A stretch of DNA of 64,000 nt from Synchiropus splendidus (lineage: Eukaryota; Chordata; Actinopteri; Syngnathiformes; Callionymidae), in NCBI RefSeq assembly GCF_027744825.2, contig NC_071347.1, positions 15,976,501-16,040,500 on the forward strand, written 5' to 3'. Both the position numbers and the translations under genes were made by a program. Shown one piece after another: positions 27,469-39,473 of this stretch. The first letter of the stretch is position 1, and each line of letters opens with the position of its first letter. The notes beneath the pieces were generated by a model that saw nothing but the letters and a program-made list of their open reading frames with translations, ran no database searches and was not told the origin of the DNA.

Positions 27469-28569
27469 GTAATAGTATTAGTATTATAACAACAGTGTAT
27501 TGTATACATGCATATAAATGTTTTTTTTTTCAAATCTATTTCCACCTTCAAATATTTTTTTAGGGTTGGAACTTTAACATGAATGTTGAATTTCCACTAT
27601 TCAATTTTAGTGGGAAAAAAAAAAAATTAATCCCATAAACATTTTTGCACTGCATTTCACAATGCGATGAAATAACCAAAGCATGAATGATGAAAGAGAT
27701 AAAATGACATTGCAGTGATGGATAGAACATTTGGGTTAGATATACAATACAAAGAAATTCAAATTCAAATGGTGCGCTCAGCACTGGAACATGTTGATCT
27801 TTATATGATATTACAATATGATGAATTAATTTGACGGTAAACCACTTCTTATTCAATTACAATTGTCATCTACATTAAAAATGATTTAAAATGAATTTAC
27901 TTGGAAGTAAAACCCGACAGGAGCTCACTGTTAACAAGCCAGTCAAAGTGTTGGAAAAACAAGGACGCAGCAACATGTTCCTCAGTTTGCTTTGCCGGAC
28001 GGTTCAATACATTGCTAAGTTCAATAGGAGCTTTATTAAACATTAACATTGTTGCGCTTGAAAGACAGGCATCCATCCATGGTTCGCTTTGCCACAGGTC
28101 CATTCCGCCCGCACTGCTCGCCCATTGCAATTGTGGAGTGAGCAGACAGTGACGGAGATGCTGCTTCTTTGCCCACCACTATGAAATTAGATGTCAGCCT
28201 CGGTGAGAACTTTTCACGACAGGAAATTGTAAATTATGTTAATAACACATGTCAGAGCCTGACACTTCCATTTCCCTGTAAGCAAAATGTCCCTGAATAA
28301 ACAACCAGTTACAGAGGAGGATCCATTGACCATGTGTTGTAGTGTCCTGTCAGGCATCAGGAAAGTAAATAGCTCTATAAAATTGACATTATGGATTGCG
28401 AACAAGAATGTTGCGCACCAAAACCTTCTATCTGATGCTTCTATATTTTTCAGAATTTGAATAAATATCACTAACTTTTGATCATTTCATTTTCTTATTT
28501 CTTATGACTTATATTTAGTAAAAAAAAAAAAAAGATAAAAAGTCTTTCTGTCCTCAAGGCCTACTATTT
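27469..28569. other. Unassigned intergenic DNA
   Basis: No supported gene or repeat. Confidence 0.45.
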
Positions 28570-28642
28570 TGAACCGAGAGCGCCACCCACTGAGCACGGA
28601 AAAAGGGGACAGGGTTTCGTGAAACCTTATCAACTCATCATT
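28570..28642. mobile_element. hAT-like MITE right-arm remnant
   Basis: AACCGAGAGCGCCACCCACTG followed by GGGTTTCGTGAAACC and ATCAACTCATCA resembles the right arm only. The CTCF-like core is degraded. Confidence 0.5.
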
Positions 28643-29531
28643 CATGATAAGTCAGGAAAAGGAATGAAAAAGTTGTCACTGGATGTCCAAAACAAAACAC
28701 TTCAATGTGTCGCGTATTACGTGAACTCTATGTTCCGACATGGTTGGCGTTTATCGCCTCTCGGAATGAAAGACTGGCCTGTGAACTTCAGTCGCTGGAG
28801 GAGTTTTGACAGCGCTGTGCTGGCTGATTATGGCTCTTGAGTATGTTGCTGTTTGTTTTCGCTGATGTCCTGGACATGCTGTCATTACCCTGTCAAGAGA
28901 AGAAGAGAAGAATCTATTTACTTGATGTGAGAACTGAGGAGGTCCAAAATAAAAATCTGTCACAGGCATGTGTTGCAGGCTTAATGACCGATTGTTGAAT
29001 TGACAAAAGTCCACAATGACCATGAACTTTTTTTTTTCCTTTTTTTATGCAAACCTCTTGAAAAGGATGAACTTCATTTTATCTTCGTATAACTGATAGA
29101 CAAAGCGGCTTTCATTCGGATGCTATATGTCACACGAGGACCTTTAAAGTTTAGATATAAAGGTAAATACTGAGCCTCACAATGAAGGACTTGAAGCTTG
29201 AGGGGACGAATATGTGGCGTCTCATTTCTGGTCTGTGGCTCCTTTTAATGGGCAAGTTAAATAATAGAGAATATTAGATGTTCTAACAAGGGTGTTAGAA
29301 AACAAATTCCCCCTATATTTGTAAGTAAGTCAGCTCCTGTAAGTCTGTTTCCCACTCGACAGCTACCCAACAATTGCAGTTGAACTTGTGAATCAAAGCA
29401 AGTAATGTCACATAAAGTTCAGTCCTGAAAAACTAAGTGCAGTATATCAAGTGACCACCAACACACTGTAGAAAGGCACAGAGACAGCGCATACCTCTAC
29501 CAGTCCTCTCATTTCCATCCACTCTGTTTGC
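28643..29531. other. Unassigned intergenic DNA
   Basis: No supported gene or repeat. Confidence 0.45.
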
Positions 29532-29758
29532 GAGTGATGGGCAGAGGAGGTTTCATGACACAATATTGAAGGTTTGATGGGGTTTCATGAAACAGTGTCC
29601 TGATTTTCAGAGGCCACCAGATGGCGCTGTTTGCTGTAAAACAATAAAACCTCACATCATTTCTAAACAAAAAGCGCATCTAGTGGCATCTGAAATTTAG
29701 GACACTGTTTCATCAACCCTGCAATACTGTTTCATGATACCTCATCGACCCATCACTA
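29532..29758. mobile_element. hAT-like MITE, long form, with CTCF-like core
   Basis: Ends are GAGTGATGGG and CCCATCACTA. The left arm has GGCCACCAGATGGCGCTG, containing CCACCAGATGGCGC at 29,614-29,627, a full match to the CTCF core consensus. The right-arm motif has lost one base (GCGCATCTAGTGG). Each arm contains two tandem TTTCATGA-type subunits. Confidence 0.85.
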
Positions 29759-30440
29759 ATGGTCAGGCTTGGTGCACATCCATTTATGATCCAGATGTTT
29801 TTTAATGCATTGTTGTTTTTCAAAACGTAATGACGTGTTTACAAAAAAACATTAAAATGAGGGCAGATTGTGTTGGACACATTTTCAGGTGTAGCTGTCG
29901 CTGAAAACACAACGGCTGGTGTCCTCTGAAGACCAGAGGAGGACGCAGCCAACTCTGTCAACCGAACAGCTTGACTCGGACGAGCGGAGCTGAACGACCA
30001 TGGCGTCCGCTGTAGTAGGTGCTCACACGTGCCTGCACACGCCGCGGTCGTTCAAAAGCTGCAGGCGCAAGCAGTTCTTAGGCCTGACTGCTGGCGGCGA
30101 GGCCTCTCAGTGACATACAGATAAAGAGCTACAAGAGACACACTGGGGATCAGCTCAGACGGATGCAGCAACACCAACATGTACAGAAAGTTAATGAGCT
30201 GTCACTAAGCATAAAGAACCCCCCCCCCAAAAAAAAAAAAATCCTGAGGTCATTTAAAATGAAGTTACATTGACCTGTATTAAACGTAATATAGCTATAA
30301 ATTTGCTCATCTTTAGAGACTCCACGCACACAATGTCGCCTGCAGTCACACTTGTCAGTGGCTGCTTTAACTACTCTGAAATACACATGATGAAGTTTCA
30401 CCTTGCCAGATGTCAACGTCTTTTTGATGATGAATCACCC

Positions 30441-30443
<3 letters not shown>

Positions 30444-30494
<51 letters not shown>
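30444..30494. repeat. (AT)n microsatellite
   Basis: About 25 AT units. Confidence 0.97.
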
Positions 30495-30495
<1 letters not shown>

Positions 30496-30610
30496 TTTAT
30501 ATTTGCAATATATTAACAAAAGCTGTTCACTGAAAAGTATAGCATTATTTGGATAAAAATAAAAAAAGGTAGCAAGAGCGAGTGTCAGGTGAAGAAAGAA
30601 ATGAGTGACA

Positions 30611-30790
30611 GGTACATGAGGTATCATGAAATAGTACTGCAGAGCTGATGAAATAGTGTCCAAATTCTCTGATGCCACTAGATGGCACTCTTGGTTGAGG
30701 TTTCATGTCCAAACATTTTATAGGAGACAGTGCCATCTGGTGGCGGCTGAAAATCAGGACAGTGTTTCATGACACCTCATCAATCCTTCA
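30611..30790. mobile_element. hAT-like MITE with two intact convergent CTCF-like cores
   Basis: The left arm has CCACTAGATGGCAC (30,675-30,688). The right arm has GTGCCATCTGGTGG (30,730-30,743), the reverse complement of CCACCAGATGGCAC. Flanking TATCATGAAATAG and CAGTGTTTCATGACACCTCA identify the family. Outer ends are diverged. Confidence 0.75.
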
Positions 30791-31621
30791 ATTAAAAAAA
30801 GTATAAACAAATGAAAAGTTAACATCATGTTAACATAATGTTAAATGTAACATTTTGGCTGTCAGAGCATTTGACGAAATGAAAAATATGATATTTCATA
30901 CACGAACACTTGATTTGACAAGCTGAGCTGAAGGAATTGACATTGTTATCCATTTTAACAACTGACAACAAATGTGTTATTTGCCTATCGGAGAGAAAAG
31001 CAGTGTCAGCAGCACAGGGGAAACTTTAAACAGCTTCATCACTTCTTTCGCACTGTTATGACACATAGTGTAGCAGACGGCTTTTCTGGGTTTAGCCTGT
31101 AAGGTTCAGTCAACTATCTGATGCCAGCTGAGATTTATTTATTTTTTGAAGTAACAGTCACTTTAAAACTCTATTATTTTGTTTTCCACATACATATCTG
31201 CATTTCATTGGTGTTGTGTATGAATTATACGGGGAGTGTTAGGGCTTCCAGCGAGGCATGGAGTGTCCATTATTGGGATTAACGACAGTGACGTGCCATT
31301 GCGGCATCTTCAGCTGTTTGTAATTGTTCAGTTGAAGTAGAGCGATGCCACCATCAGACACACCACATGACCCCGAGTGACCGACAACATCTCATAAAGA
31401 AACACATTGTGTGAGGTGTCAAATATCTGCTTGTACAAGTCATAGTGACGCCAAAATATTCCATTTGAAGCACATGTTCCGCCTTCCAAGGCACGTCCGT
31501 CTCTGTGGGCAGCACGTCAAAATTTCACCTCAAAGAAAGTTACACCGCAAGGTGGCACTGGTTTCACTCCGTACAGTATAGTGGAGTCACTTGGTATATA
31601 TAAAATGCCCACGCAAGTGAT

Positions 31622-31702
31622 GAGTTGACGTGTCCTGATTTTTTGGAGGCCACCAGATGGCACTGTCTGCTGTTTCATGATACCTCATCTAACCATCACT
31701 AG
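31622..31702. mobile_element. Internally deleted hAT-like MITE
   Basis: GTGTCCTGATTTTTTGGAGG, then CCACCAGATGGCAC (31,650-31,663), then directly the right terminus TTTCATGATACCTCATC...CATCACTA. The middle and right-arm motif are deleted. Confidence 0.7.
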
Positions 31703-33554
31703 CCTACGCTAAGCCTTGTAAGTTAAGCACAGGGTCTCATACGGTACTATGCCATACAGTACTGTATATACCAAGTGAAATCTGTATCATACTCTTGTTA
31801 GGACACGCCCACTAGTACAGTGGGCGTGTCCTAACTCCAACCCCGCCTCTTGGAACATGGGGGTGACAAGTATGACAGTCAAGTGTGACAGCAATTTGAG
31901 AAAAGTAGAACATAGAAAGTATGATGCAAGCCTCATGAGTCCAGTCATATATTGCCAAAACTTTATATGTTATTATGTAAAAATAGTGACTCAAGATTTA
32001 GAAATATCAATATCCTGCAGTCGCCAGGCAGCTTAAACTATAGCAAATGCACTGGGTAATTCTTATGACACGAGCAGCGCTAGGTCGAGATGTCGAGATG
32101 TCGTAGACCCAGTGCATTCTTCAGTAGATAAAAGGAGATATACTGGTGCTGCAGATAAAATGTCGCTCCATGTTCGTCTCTTTCACTTCACATTTGGCTT
32201 GCTAATAGCTTTAGGAGAAAAACTGTTGATACATTTTATTCTGCATGTGTTGATGGGCCTGTAGAGCTCTCTGGAGGGCAGCGCTTGATGGGCAGGATGA
32301 AATGAGTCCTTCAGGATGTGTTTTCTGCAGGTAAGCTGGAGGTGAAATGCCATCGAGGGCAGAGAGCTGTTGGTTTATGATATTCTGGGCAATTTTATGA
32401 TTCTCAGCAGGGACTTTTTATTCGCTTCAGAGCTGCTGCCGCACCAGGATGCTGCGTGTGAGGACACTCTCAATGGAGTGCTGGTCAAATGACACAAGAT
32501 TCTAGGAGAACCGTACCTTTTCCAAAGATCTGAGGAAAGTGCTGCAGTTGTCGCCTTTTGTGAGTGGTTTCCTGCAGCCCAGAAACTTACAAGATCTCTC
32601 AGATTTCGGTCGTAGAAGGACATCTTCCGGCTCATTTATTTGGTTTTCATAAAGTGTCAGTTTCCTTTTCTACTTCCGTGTTCCGCCGCTACGATGCCTA
32701 ATGATGTACGATTGTCCTGTCGCTCGCTGATAGCATCTCAACAGAACTGTAAATCTTTGATAACAACCAATGTGACGCTGGAGAAGACGCCGTGACACCA
32801 AACACAAATTAATGACAAAAGAAGAGCTCCCAGAGAAGCATTAGAGGATGTCTCCAAGCATGGCTGCCTGCTTTTACATTGAATATCAGACACGCTGACA
32901 CCAAGCCAACGCAGAGAACGTGTTTATGATGCATCATTTACAGATGCATAAATGATGAGCCTGAGGTACCTGAAAACATACAAATAGTCTGCCAAATCAA
33001 GTCATACTTTGCTTCAAATGAACTGAATGTTTTTGTACTTAGGTGCAGTATGTAAACCAAAAACACGCCGCAGAATCTAAACTAGAAACTTGGGTCTCAT
33101 GGTCATTTGTGTCTGAGGCCAGTGCTATTCAGAAAACAAACAAAAAACACTTGACCCTGGTCAAAAGCAACATTTATGTTGTGAGTCTTTCTTCGTTCTG
33201 TATTATTTGTTGATATATTCAGATGTATTGGCCACTTTCCTGAAAATGTGTTCGTGATCACAGAAAGCCAAAGCATGAGCACAAGAATGTGGATGCACTG
33301 GCCTGAAGTCAGACTAGGGTCAAGGTTAGCATCTTCTATCAGCTGTGGCTCAGACTGATGTACTGTATAAACCCTCCAATGTCAATCAGAGCGGAAGAGT
33401 CGGGGGAACTCCATCGCCTGGCGCAACCTTGGTTTCATATATTTTTCATAGGACAGTGCTGCTGAGACGGCAGTGAAATCTTGCCCCCTCAAAATGAAAG
33501 ATGATTGCACCCCATTTCACTCCTGTGACTCCCTTTTTTTCTTGTTGCAGCACC
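31703..33554. other. Unassigned intergenic DNA
   Basis: No supported gene. A short inverted duplication (CACGCCCACTAGTACAGTGGGCGTG) lies near 31,804-31,828. Confidence 0.45.
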
Positions 33555-33729
33555 TATTTTGTGGCTCACTCTTCTTTGCAGAAAGTCCACTAGATGGCAC
33601 TCTCTGTTCTAAAACCTTTGAATTTTGACAAGCACTTCAATGAAACCTTGCATCATTTTTAAAGCAACAGCGCCATCTACTGAGCATGGAAAGTAAGGAG
33701 ACTGTTTCATGAAGCCTCATGAGCCGTGA
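33555..33729. mobile_element. hAT-like MITE, variant form
   Basis: CCACTAGATGGCAC (33,587-33,600) and the opposed GCGCCATCTACTGA (33,670-33,683), followed by GACTGTTTCATGAAGCCTCA. The left terminus is lost or diverged. Closest in layout to 55,959-56,118. Confidence 0.65.
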
Positions 33730-33916
33730 GAGGTGTGAAATGGTAACCAACATTCATCAAACATCGGAAGAGATTTGCTAACTGAGGTGCAGACAATGGT
33801 ATTCAAAAACATCTCTAATCCATATTACAAGTGCCAACCAGCGTGGGAACAAGTGGTCCATTCCTTGGAGGGTTGCAAACAAGTGTTCCCCAAAACTACC
33901 CCTCAGGCCATGATAC

Positions 33917-34132
33917 TAGTGATGGGTAGGTGAGGTTTCGTCACATAGTATTGAAGGGTTGATGAGGTTTCATGAAACAGTGTCCTGATTTCCGAGGTCA
34001 ACAGATGGCACCGTCTGTATGTCCTTGCACAACTAATTCAATGAAACCTCAGGTCATTTCTAAACCAAGAGCGCCATCTGGTGGCCTCAGAAAATAAGGA
34101 CACAGGACACATACCCCATCCATTCATCTACC
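33917..34132. mobile_element. hAT-like MITE, long form
   Basis: It starts TAGTGATGGGTAGGTGAGG. The left motif is damaged (TCAACAGATGGCAC), while the right motif GCGCCATCTGGTGG (34,071-34,084) is intact on the minus strand. The right terminus is eroded. Confidence 0.75.
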
Positions 34133-35844
34133 AATCTGAATTACAAAAACGGATAGACAGATTCACACTGGTGTGAATGTTTAACAGCAAGTTAAACTCT
34201 ATTTCAAATAAAGTGCAACCAGGTTGAATGTCAATTTATCCTGAAGAAATGAGGCTTGAACCTTTGTTTTCATGCATACTGTAATATGGCTACATTGCAA
34301 AACCAAAACTGAAGTAGAGACTAAACATCAGACTTACCATCTGGCCACTAGTAGTTTTTACTTCACCTTTACGGAGTCAACAAATTTCATTCACAAAAAC
34401 GACAAAATGTATCTCAATGTGGACCTCAATGTTGGCTAGTTCTTTTCGCGCTCTGCCTCTTCCGCTCTGCCATCTGGGTGCTGTTTTATTGGAGAGCGGC
34501 AGCGACGTCACAGACTGAATCGATCGCTGTTTAACGTCTTCATTAATATAAAAGTGTCAAAGATGAAATGCAATATATTATTTTGTAATATTGATATATA
34601 ACCCTAACCCATTTTAAAATAATTTTCAAATGATTGATGCCGTTTAGAAGTCCAACCAGCCGAGCACAGATCGTAGTTGGATCATCGGAATATGAATCGA
34701 TAAATCGATGTAGTACCATATTTATTTATAAAGCACTTGAAAAACAACATCACAAGATCACGCGGTACAGACAAAATCAGGATAAATTATAAATACATAG
34801 AATGAAGACAATTGCAACCATGTTTCTATGCCTTCTTTTGCAGTTTCTTCCGCTCTGTATGAAGGAGGCACGCGAGTCAGCCCGTTCAGCAACAAGCTGA
34901 AGCTGAGTTCCATCTTCCTCCGCAAGCCTCGGGAGTCCGCTCCTGTGGTGAGGAGCGAGACAGGTCTACTTCACGTTGAACATAAAATCTTTATTTGACA
35001 CGCAACATCCCATGCTATATGCACCTCGGGGGTGGGGGGGAAAGCAAGTTCATGTTTCTAAATTGAGTGGCTTGTTCCAAACAAGCGTGACATGAATATA
35101 CGCTACAAATGACATGCAGCATTACCATCCGACTGTTCTCCACCTCCACAGGCCTTGTGGTTTTGACGCTGCCGTTTGTATCCAGAAATATCTCAAGATT
35201 TAGCCCAGCATTTGTGCCGTGACCGTCCCCTCGTTTGATTCCCCAGGCCGTGTGAAGACAATACAGCTGTTAGTATTGACGTCTTTCTTTCAAAAAATTG
35301 TTTACTGACATGAGTCAGCTTAAAAGCACCGACAGTCCAGGGTTTCTCAACACGGACAGGCTTTCAGTCTCCATTAGCATCAGCGTGATTGCTGAAACAC
35401 TCGCTCCGTACCGACCTACTTTGTTTGGTTTTGTGTAGAAAATGCCCCAGGCTTGCTTTTTAGAGTGTGGAGGTATCTATTTTCAGAAAATATCGTGACG
35501 CTGTATCAAGTTTCTCTGTGCTCAACATAATTACTATTTGTCACTTGGAGGGGGTGAATGTGTCTCAATGTAGTTTCCCCTTGCAGACAGGTGACACGTC
35601 TTTACTCGCAGCAGGCTTTATGCATTTGGGTTCAAATGACTGGTCAGTGACCTGCGTGACTAGTGTTTCGGCTTGAAAGGTGATAGGTCAAACAGTCATT
35701 GATAATAACCCTAAATCCTTAGTTGAAACTTTGCAAAGGTTTGAGGACTGAATACCATGAATTTAAAAAATGAATCTGTCAAAGTTGGAAATGTATTTCA
35801 CTGTTTTTTGTAAAATGCTGTATCTGCTCCGTCTTTCAAGTTGT
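34133..35844. other. Unassigned intergenic DNA
   Basis: No gene is recognised. The ATTTATTTATAAAGCACTTG stretch near 34,720 resembles a common fish interspersed repeat, but assignment is weak. Confidence 0.4.
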
Positions 35845-36170
35845 GAAGCAAGTCAGCCTCCTCCACCTCAATGTATATTGTGCTTCCTCCGTAGTCGCAT
35901 CTCTCCTCTTCATGTCCTCATTTAACACATCCATGAACCTCATGCTTCATTTGCTTTGGCCCGGTACGTCCAAAAATCGCGCTCCAAAATTCTCCATCTC
36001 TCTCTCCACGTGTCCAAACTATCCGGCCTTCCTCACTTCTTTCTCCAAGTCTCTACATGAGATATGTCTCTACACCCTGATATACTTGTTTCTACTCTAT
36101 CAGACATCATGGTCCACGGAGACTCCTCCCAAACCTCATCCATCAGTCAGTCGATAACCACAGCAGATGA
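35845..36170 (-). mobile_element. Decayed RTE-type LINE fragment
   Basis: The plus strand shows TTCATGTCCTCATTTAACAC and ATCCATGAACCTC, then CCACGTGTCCAAACTATCCGG and GATATACTTGTTTC. Reverse-complemented, these align in order with the RTE C-terminal coding region seen at 12,540-12,730. Multiple indels, inactive. Confidence 0.65.
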
Positions 36171-37106
36171 GAGTCGAGAGCCGAGACGCTGAGATGCTCT
36201 AATTTCAGTTGGTGAAAAATTTAAAGCAATTAATTGTTTATTAACACATATAGATTTTTATTTTGCAGCCAAGCAACTCTTTTAGGTTTGGATGCGAGTC
36301 ATTGTTGTTTCATGGATTGCAATTTATGTTATGTAGCTGAGTCTTAAGGCAACAAGAAATGTATATAGTCTTAAATAAACAATAGGTCAGATTTGAATTG
36401 AACCATTTTAAAGAACCTTTTTACCAACAGATCCACAGTTCGATTCGATTCAAATTGCATTTGTGTCATTAAACAAATTCCTGTTCTCAGTTGAGAAAAA
36501 TGCTACTGATTATGTGTATTTAAGAACCCAAGATAGTAATAACTGGAGACAGGAAACAGGAAGCAGAAAACCAACTGTTGGGGTTCGAGTGAATTAAAAA
36601 TCGGTAACTATACGAAGAGAGACACTTGCGTCGTACTACAAATGGACATATCAAAGCAAGAAGGCTGTCAACTGTCCAAATCTCAAGAGGTTCAGGACAA
36701 AAACAGGTAAAAGCAAATGAAATGAAACCAAAAAAACGATGAAAATAATGATGACAATAATAGACAAATGGTGCATGCGCTGAAAACAGCCGATCCATCG
36801 ACTAAGTTCGCCTCAAAAATGTATCCATTTTGCTCTACCTCCCTCTAGTCTGCCTAGAAACCTGCTGGTCTACGGTGGCTGAGACAGAACAATATTGTGA
36901 GCCGGTTACACACGAACTAAAGAAAACTTCTTTGGGGCAAGAAAAACATACGGGAGCAGAGAAGAGAGAAGGAAGGACACACACTGTGCATGGAGATTCT
37001 GTATGAATAAGAAGCAGAGCAGAACAGAAAGCTGGACTTTCAAAATAAGAGTGAGACTATAAACATAAATAATTATTATATGATATGACAGATATGATAT
37101 GATTTG
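36171..37106. other. Unassigned intergenic DNA
   Basis: No supported gene or repeat. Confidence 0.45.
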
Positions 37107-37200
37107 TTATATTATATTATATTATATTATATTATATTATATTATATTATATTATATTATATTATATTATATTATATTATATTATATTATATTATATTAT
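37107..37200. repeat. (ATATT)n pentanucleotide microsatellite
   Basis: About 18 near-perfect TTATA units over 94 bases. Confidence 0.97.
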
Positions 37201-39393
37201 TATGAATCTTTTCATAGTCTTGCAATGGTGAAAGAAACATATTCTTGGTCAAGTGCATCAGTGACAGCTCATTTAAAAACAGAGCATGGGCCAGTGGAAA
37301 TGATGTGAATTGTATTTGACCACTTCACCGAAAAGCGTCAAGTGCAAGTCATAGAGAGGAAAGAAAGTGAGAAGCTGCACAATATTATTATCAAGTACAG
37401 ACACAGCGGAAGGTGAGCGAAGGTTAATTCCTGCTCAGCCCAGCCTGAAGACAGCATGCATTACAAGAGTGCATTCTAAGCACATGGGAGACAAATTGGA
37501 TTCAAACTCCATCTTTCAATGAGTCACTTGACTGGGCTTTTCACTCGCTATATAAATCACTTGAGAACATTGGGGGAGAGATGGCTGAGCAGACACTAAA
37601 AGTTTGCCCTGAGGTGGAAGCAAGTGAGGGGCACTAAATAAGCGTTTTAAGATGTTTGCTCTGTTTTGTGAGACGGTGAACTGAATATCCTCAAGCTTCT
37701 TTTTGACCCTCTCACTCATGAAAAAAAAACAAAAAAAAAACCTTTACAAATACTTTTACCTAAACCTCTTTCCTTGACTCCTCCGCCGCTTGAGTTTCAT
37801 CCAAGCTTTCAAGAAAAGATGTCAACAAGATGTGGTGCCTCTTCAACAGCAAAGCATTAATCCGCACTTTATAGTCCAGTTTCTTCTTTGTTTGATTTAC
37901 TCATGCTATGAAAATATGAAAAGCATTTGAAGACAACATTTGAAGCTAGCACCGTCAGTGTCTTGTCGGCCATTCACCTTCATTTATTGGTTCTTCTGAG
38001 ATTCAAACGTTGAGAGTAAAGGTGAACAGGAACAATACGGTTGTCAAAGTTTAGGTGCAAACATGGGCTTCCTTTACTGATAGTTTCAGGAGTCATCTGA
38101 AGGAAGAATGTTGTGTTTTGTACTGATGATATCGCAGCTGCAGTGACTTCTAACTTGCAAATACATGGCTTTGGTCGTCAAAATAGCTCAACTACATCAA
38201 GACCAATAGGCAACATCAACGACATTCATATTTTCCTTGAGCGCTTCAGTGTGTTGCTGAGGGCACGACGGCACACAGAGATCTGGTACTGAGAATGGGC
38301 TTGCAACCTCAGTCACAGGCCGATCCACGTCTGACCGATGTCACCCCCGAGTTCGGAATGGGCGTCGAGAATCAATTTCTTTTCAGTTTAAAACTGTCAC
38401 ATTCTCTGGAATTTCTCTGGATTCCCGAGTGTGAAGTCCAACTCTACTTGCTTTAGGACAAGCGAACCCATTTGACGTCGTGGTATAAAGACGAAAGATT
38501 GTTCCGTGTTTGATCAGTGACGGTGAACAACCCTGAGCTCACAGTGATGTTGACGGTTAGTGTTGTTGTTGTCAGAGGAAGTTGAGCTGGTTTTAATGAT
38601 GTCACACACACGTGATTTGCGCTACAACCATGTCTGCTGCACCAATAATAGTAACCAAAACAGAACTCAGAGCTACACTGAACAAATTTTATACACTGTG
38701 TTTATATTGATATTCAAATATGACCGTTTAAGTTTTTATTTATTTTAGAAAAAAGAGGTTCGTCTTATTATTATCTTTTGTAGAAATGTTTTTAAAACAC
38801 TCACATTATGACCTGCTTGCAAAGAGAGATTTTCTTTTTCTTTTGTTTTTTTTTGTGCATTTAATCGATGTTAGTATGGAAGAAAATAGAAATATAGAAA
38901 ATATTTGGTATGGACTTTTATGCACATGAATCTATTTTCCCTTTAAATCAATCTTATATTGTTCTTTGTCTTTCCTCATTTGGGTGGCTGTTGGACAGCT
39001 CAAAACAAACCTGACTCTGCCAAACAAGAAACTCGTATTTCAGCATCAAGAGAAGCTGACAGGACTATGACAAGAAGTGGCCACCTGATCAGCCTGAAAT
39101 GAACTGAACAAAATTGAGGGGTTAAGAGAGGAAGCCAGCTGATATGATGACGACAAAGTCAGAACTACTACGTGCTCAGGAAACCAAGTGGATGTAGATA
39201 TTTTCGTCATCAAATTTTGAAGCAAGAGTCAGTGCTCAATAGGCTTAAAGTGAAGACAGGATTGTGAGCTTTAGTGATCGAGCTGTGATCGAGATGCACA
39301 AGCCAAGTGAATGCAGTCAGTCATAACGCATCACAGACAGAGCAAACTAGACAGGAGGTTTCCAAGAGTAAGACCATACGGATGGATTCATTT
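37201..39393. other. Unassigned intergenic DNA
   Basis: No supported gene. Simple A- and T-rich runs only. Confidence 0.45.
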
Positions 39394-39473
39394 TCATTCC
39401 AGGACACTGTTTCACGGCACCTCTTCAACCCTTTTATAATGTATCACTAAACCTCATCTACACATCACCAATT
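39394..39473. mobile_element. hAT-like MITE remnant
   Basis: TTCCAGGACACTGTTTCACGG, CACCTCTTCAACCC and CCTCATCTACACATCACCA recall the right end of the long form. The motif region is lost. Confidence 0.45.

Noticed and set aside
31551..31564. CCGCAAGGTGGCAC as another MITE-borne CTCF-like site
   Set aside because: Not within a recognisable MITE copy and only a partial match; could be chance, so not counted with the family.
36520..36798. A 92-codon minus-strand frame as a gene
   Set aside because: No recognisable domains, composition like the surrounding AT-rich DNA, and no splice or promoter context.
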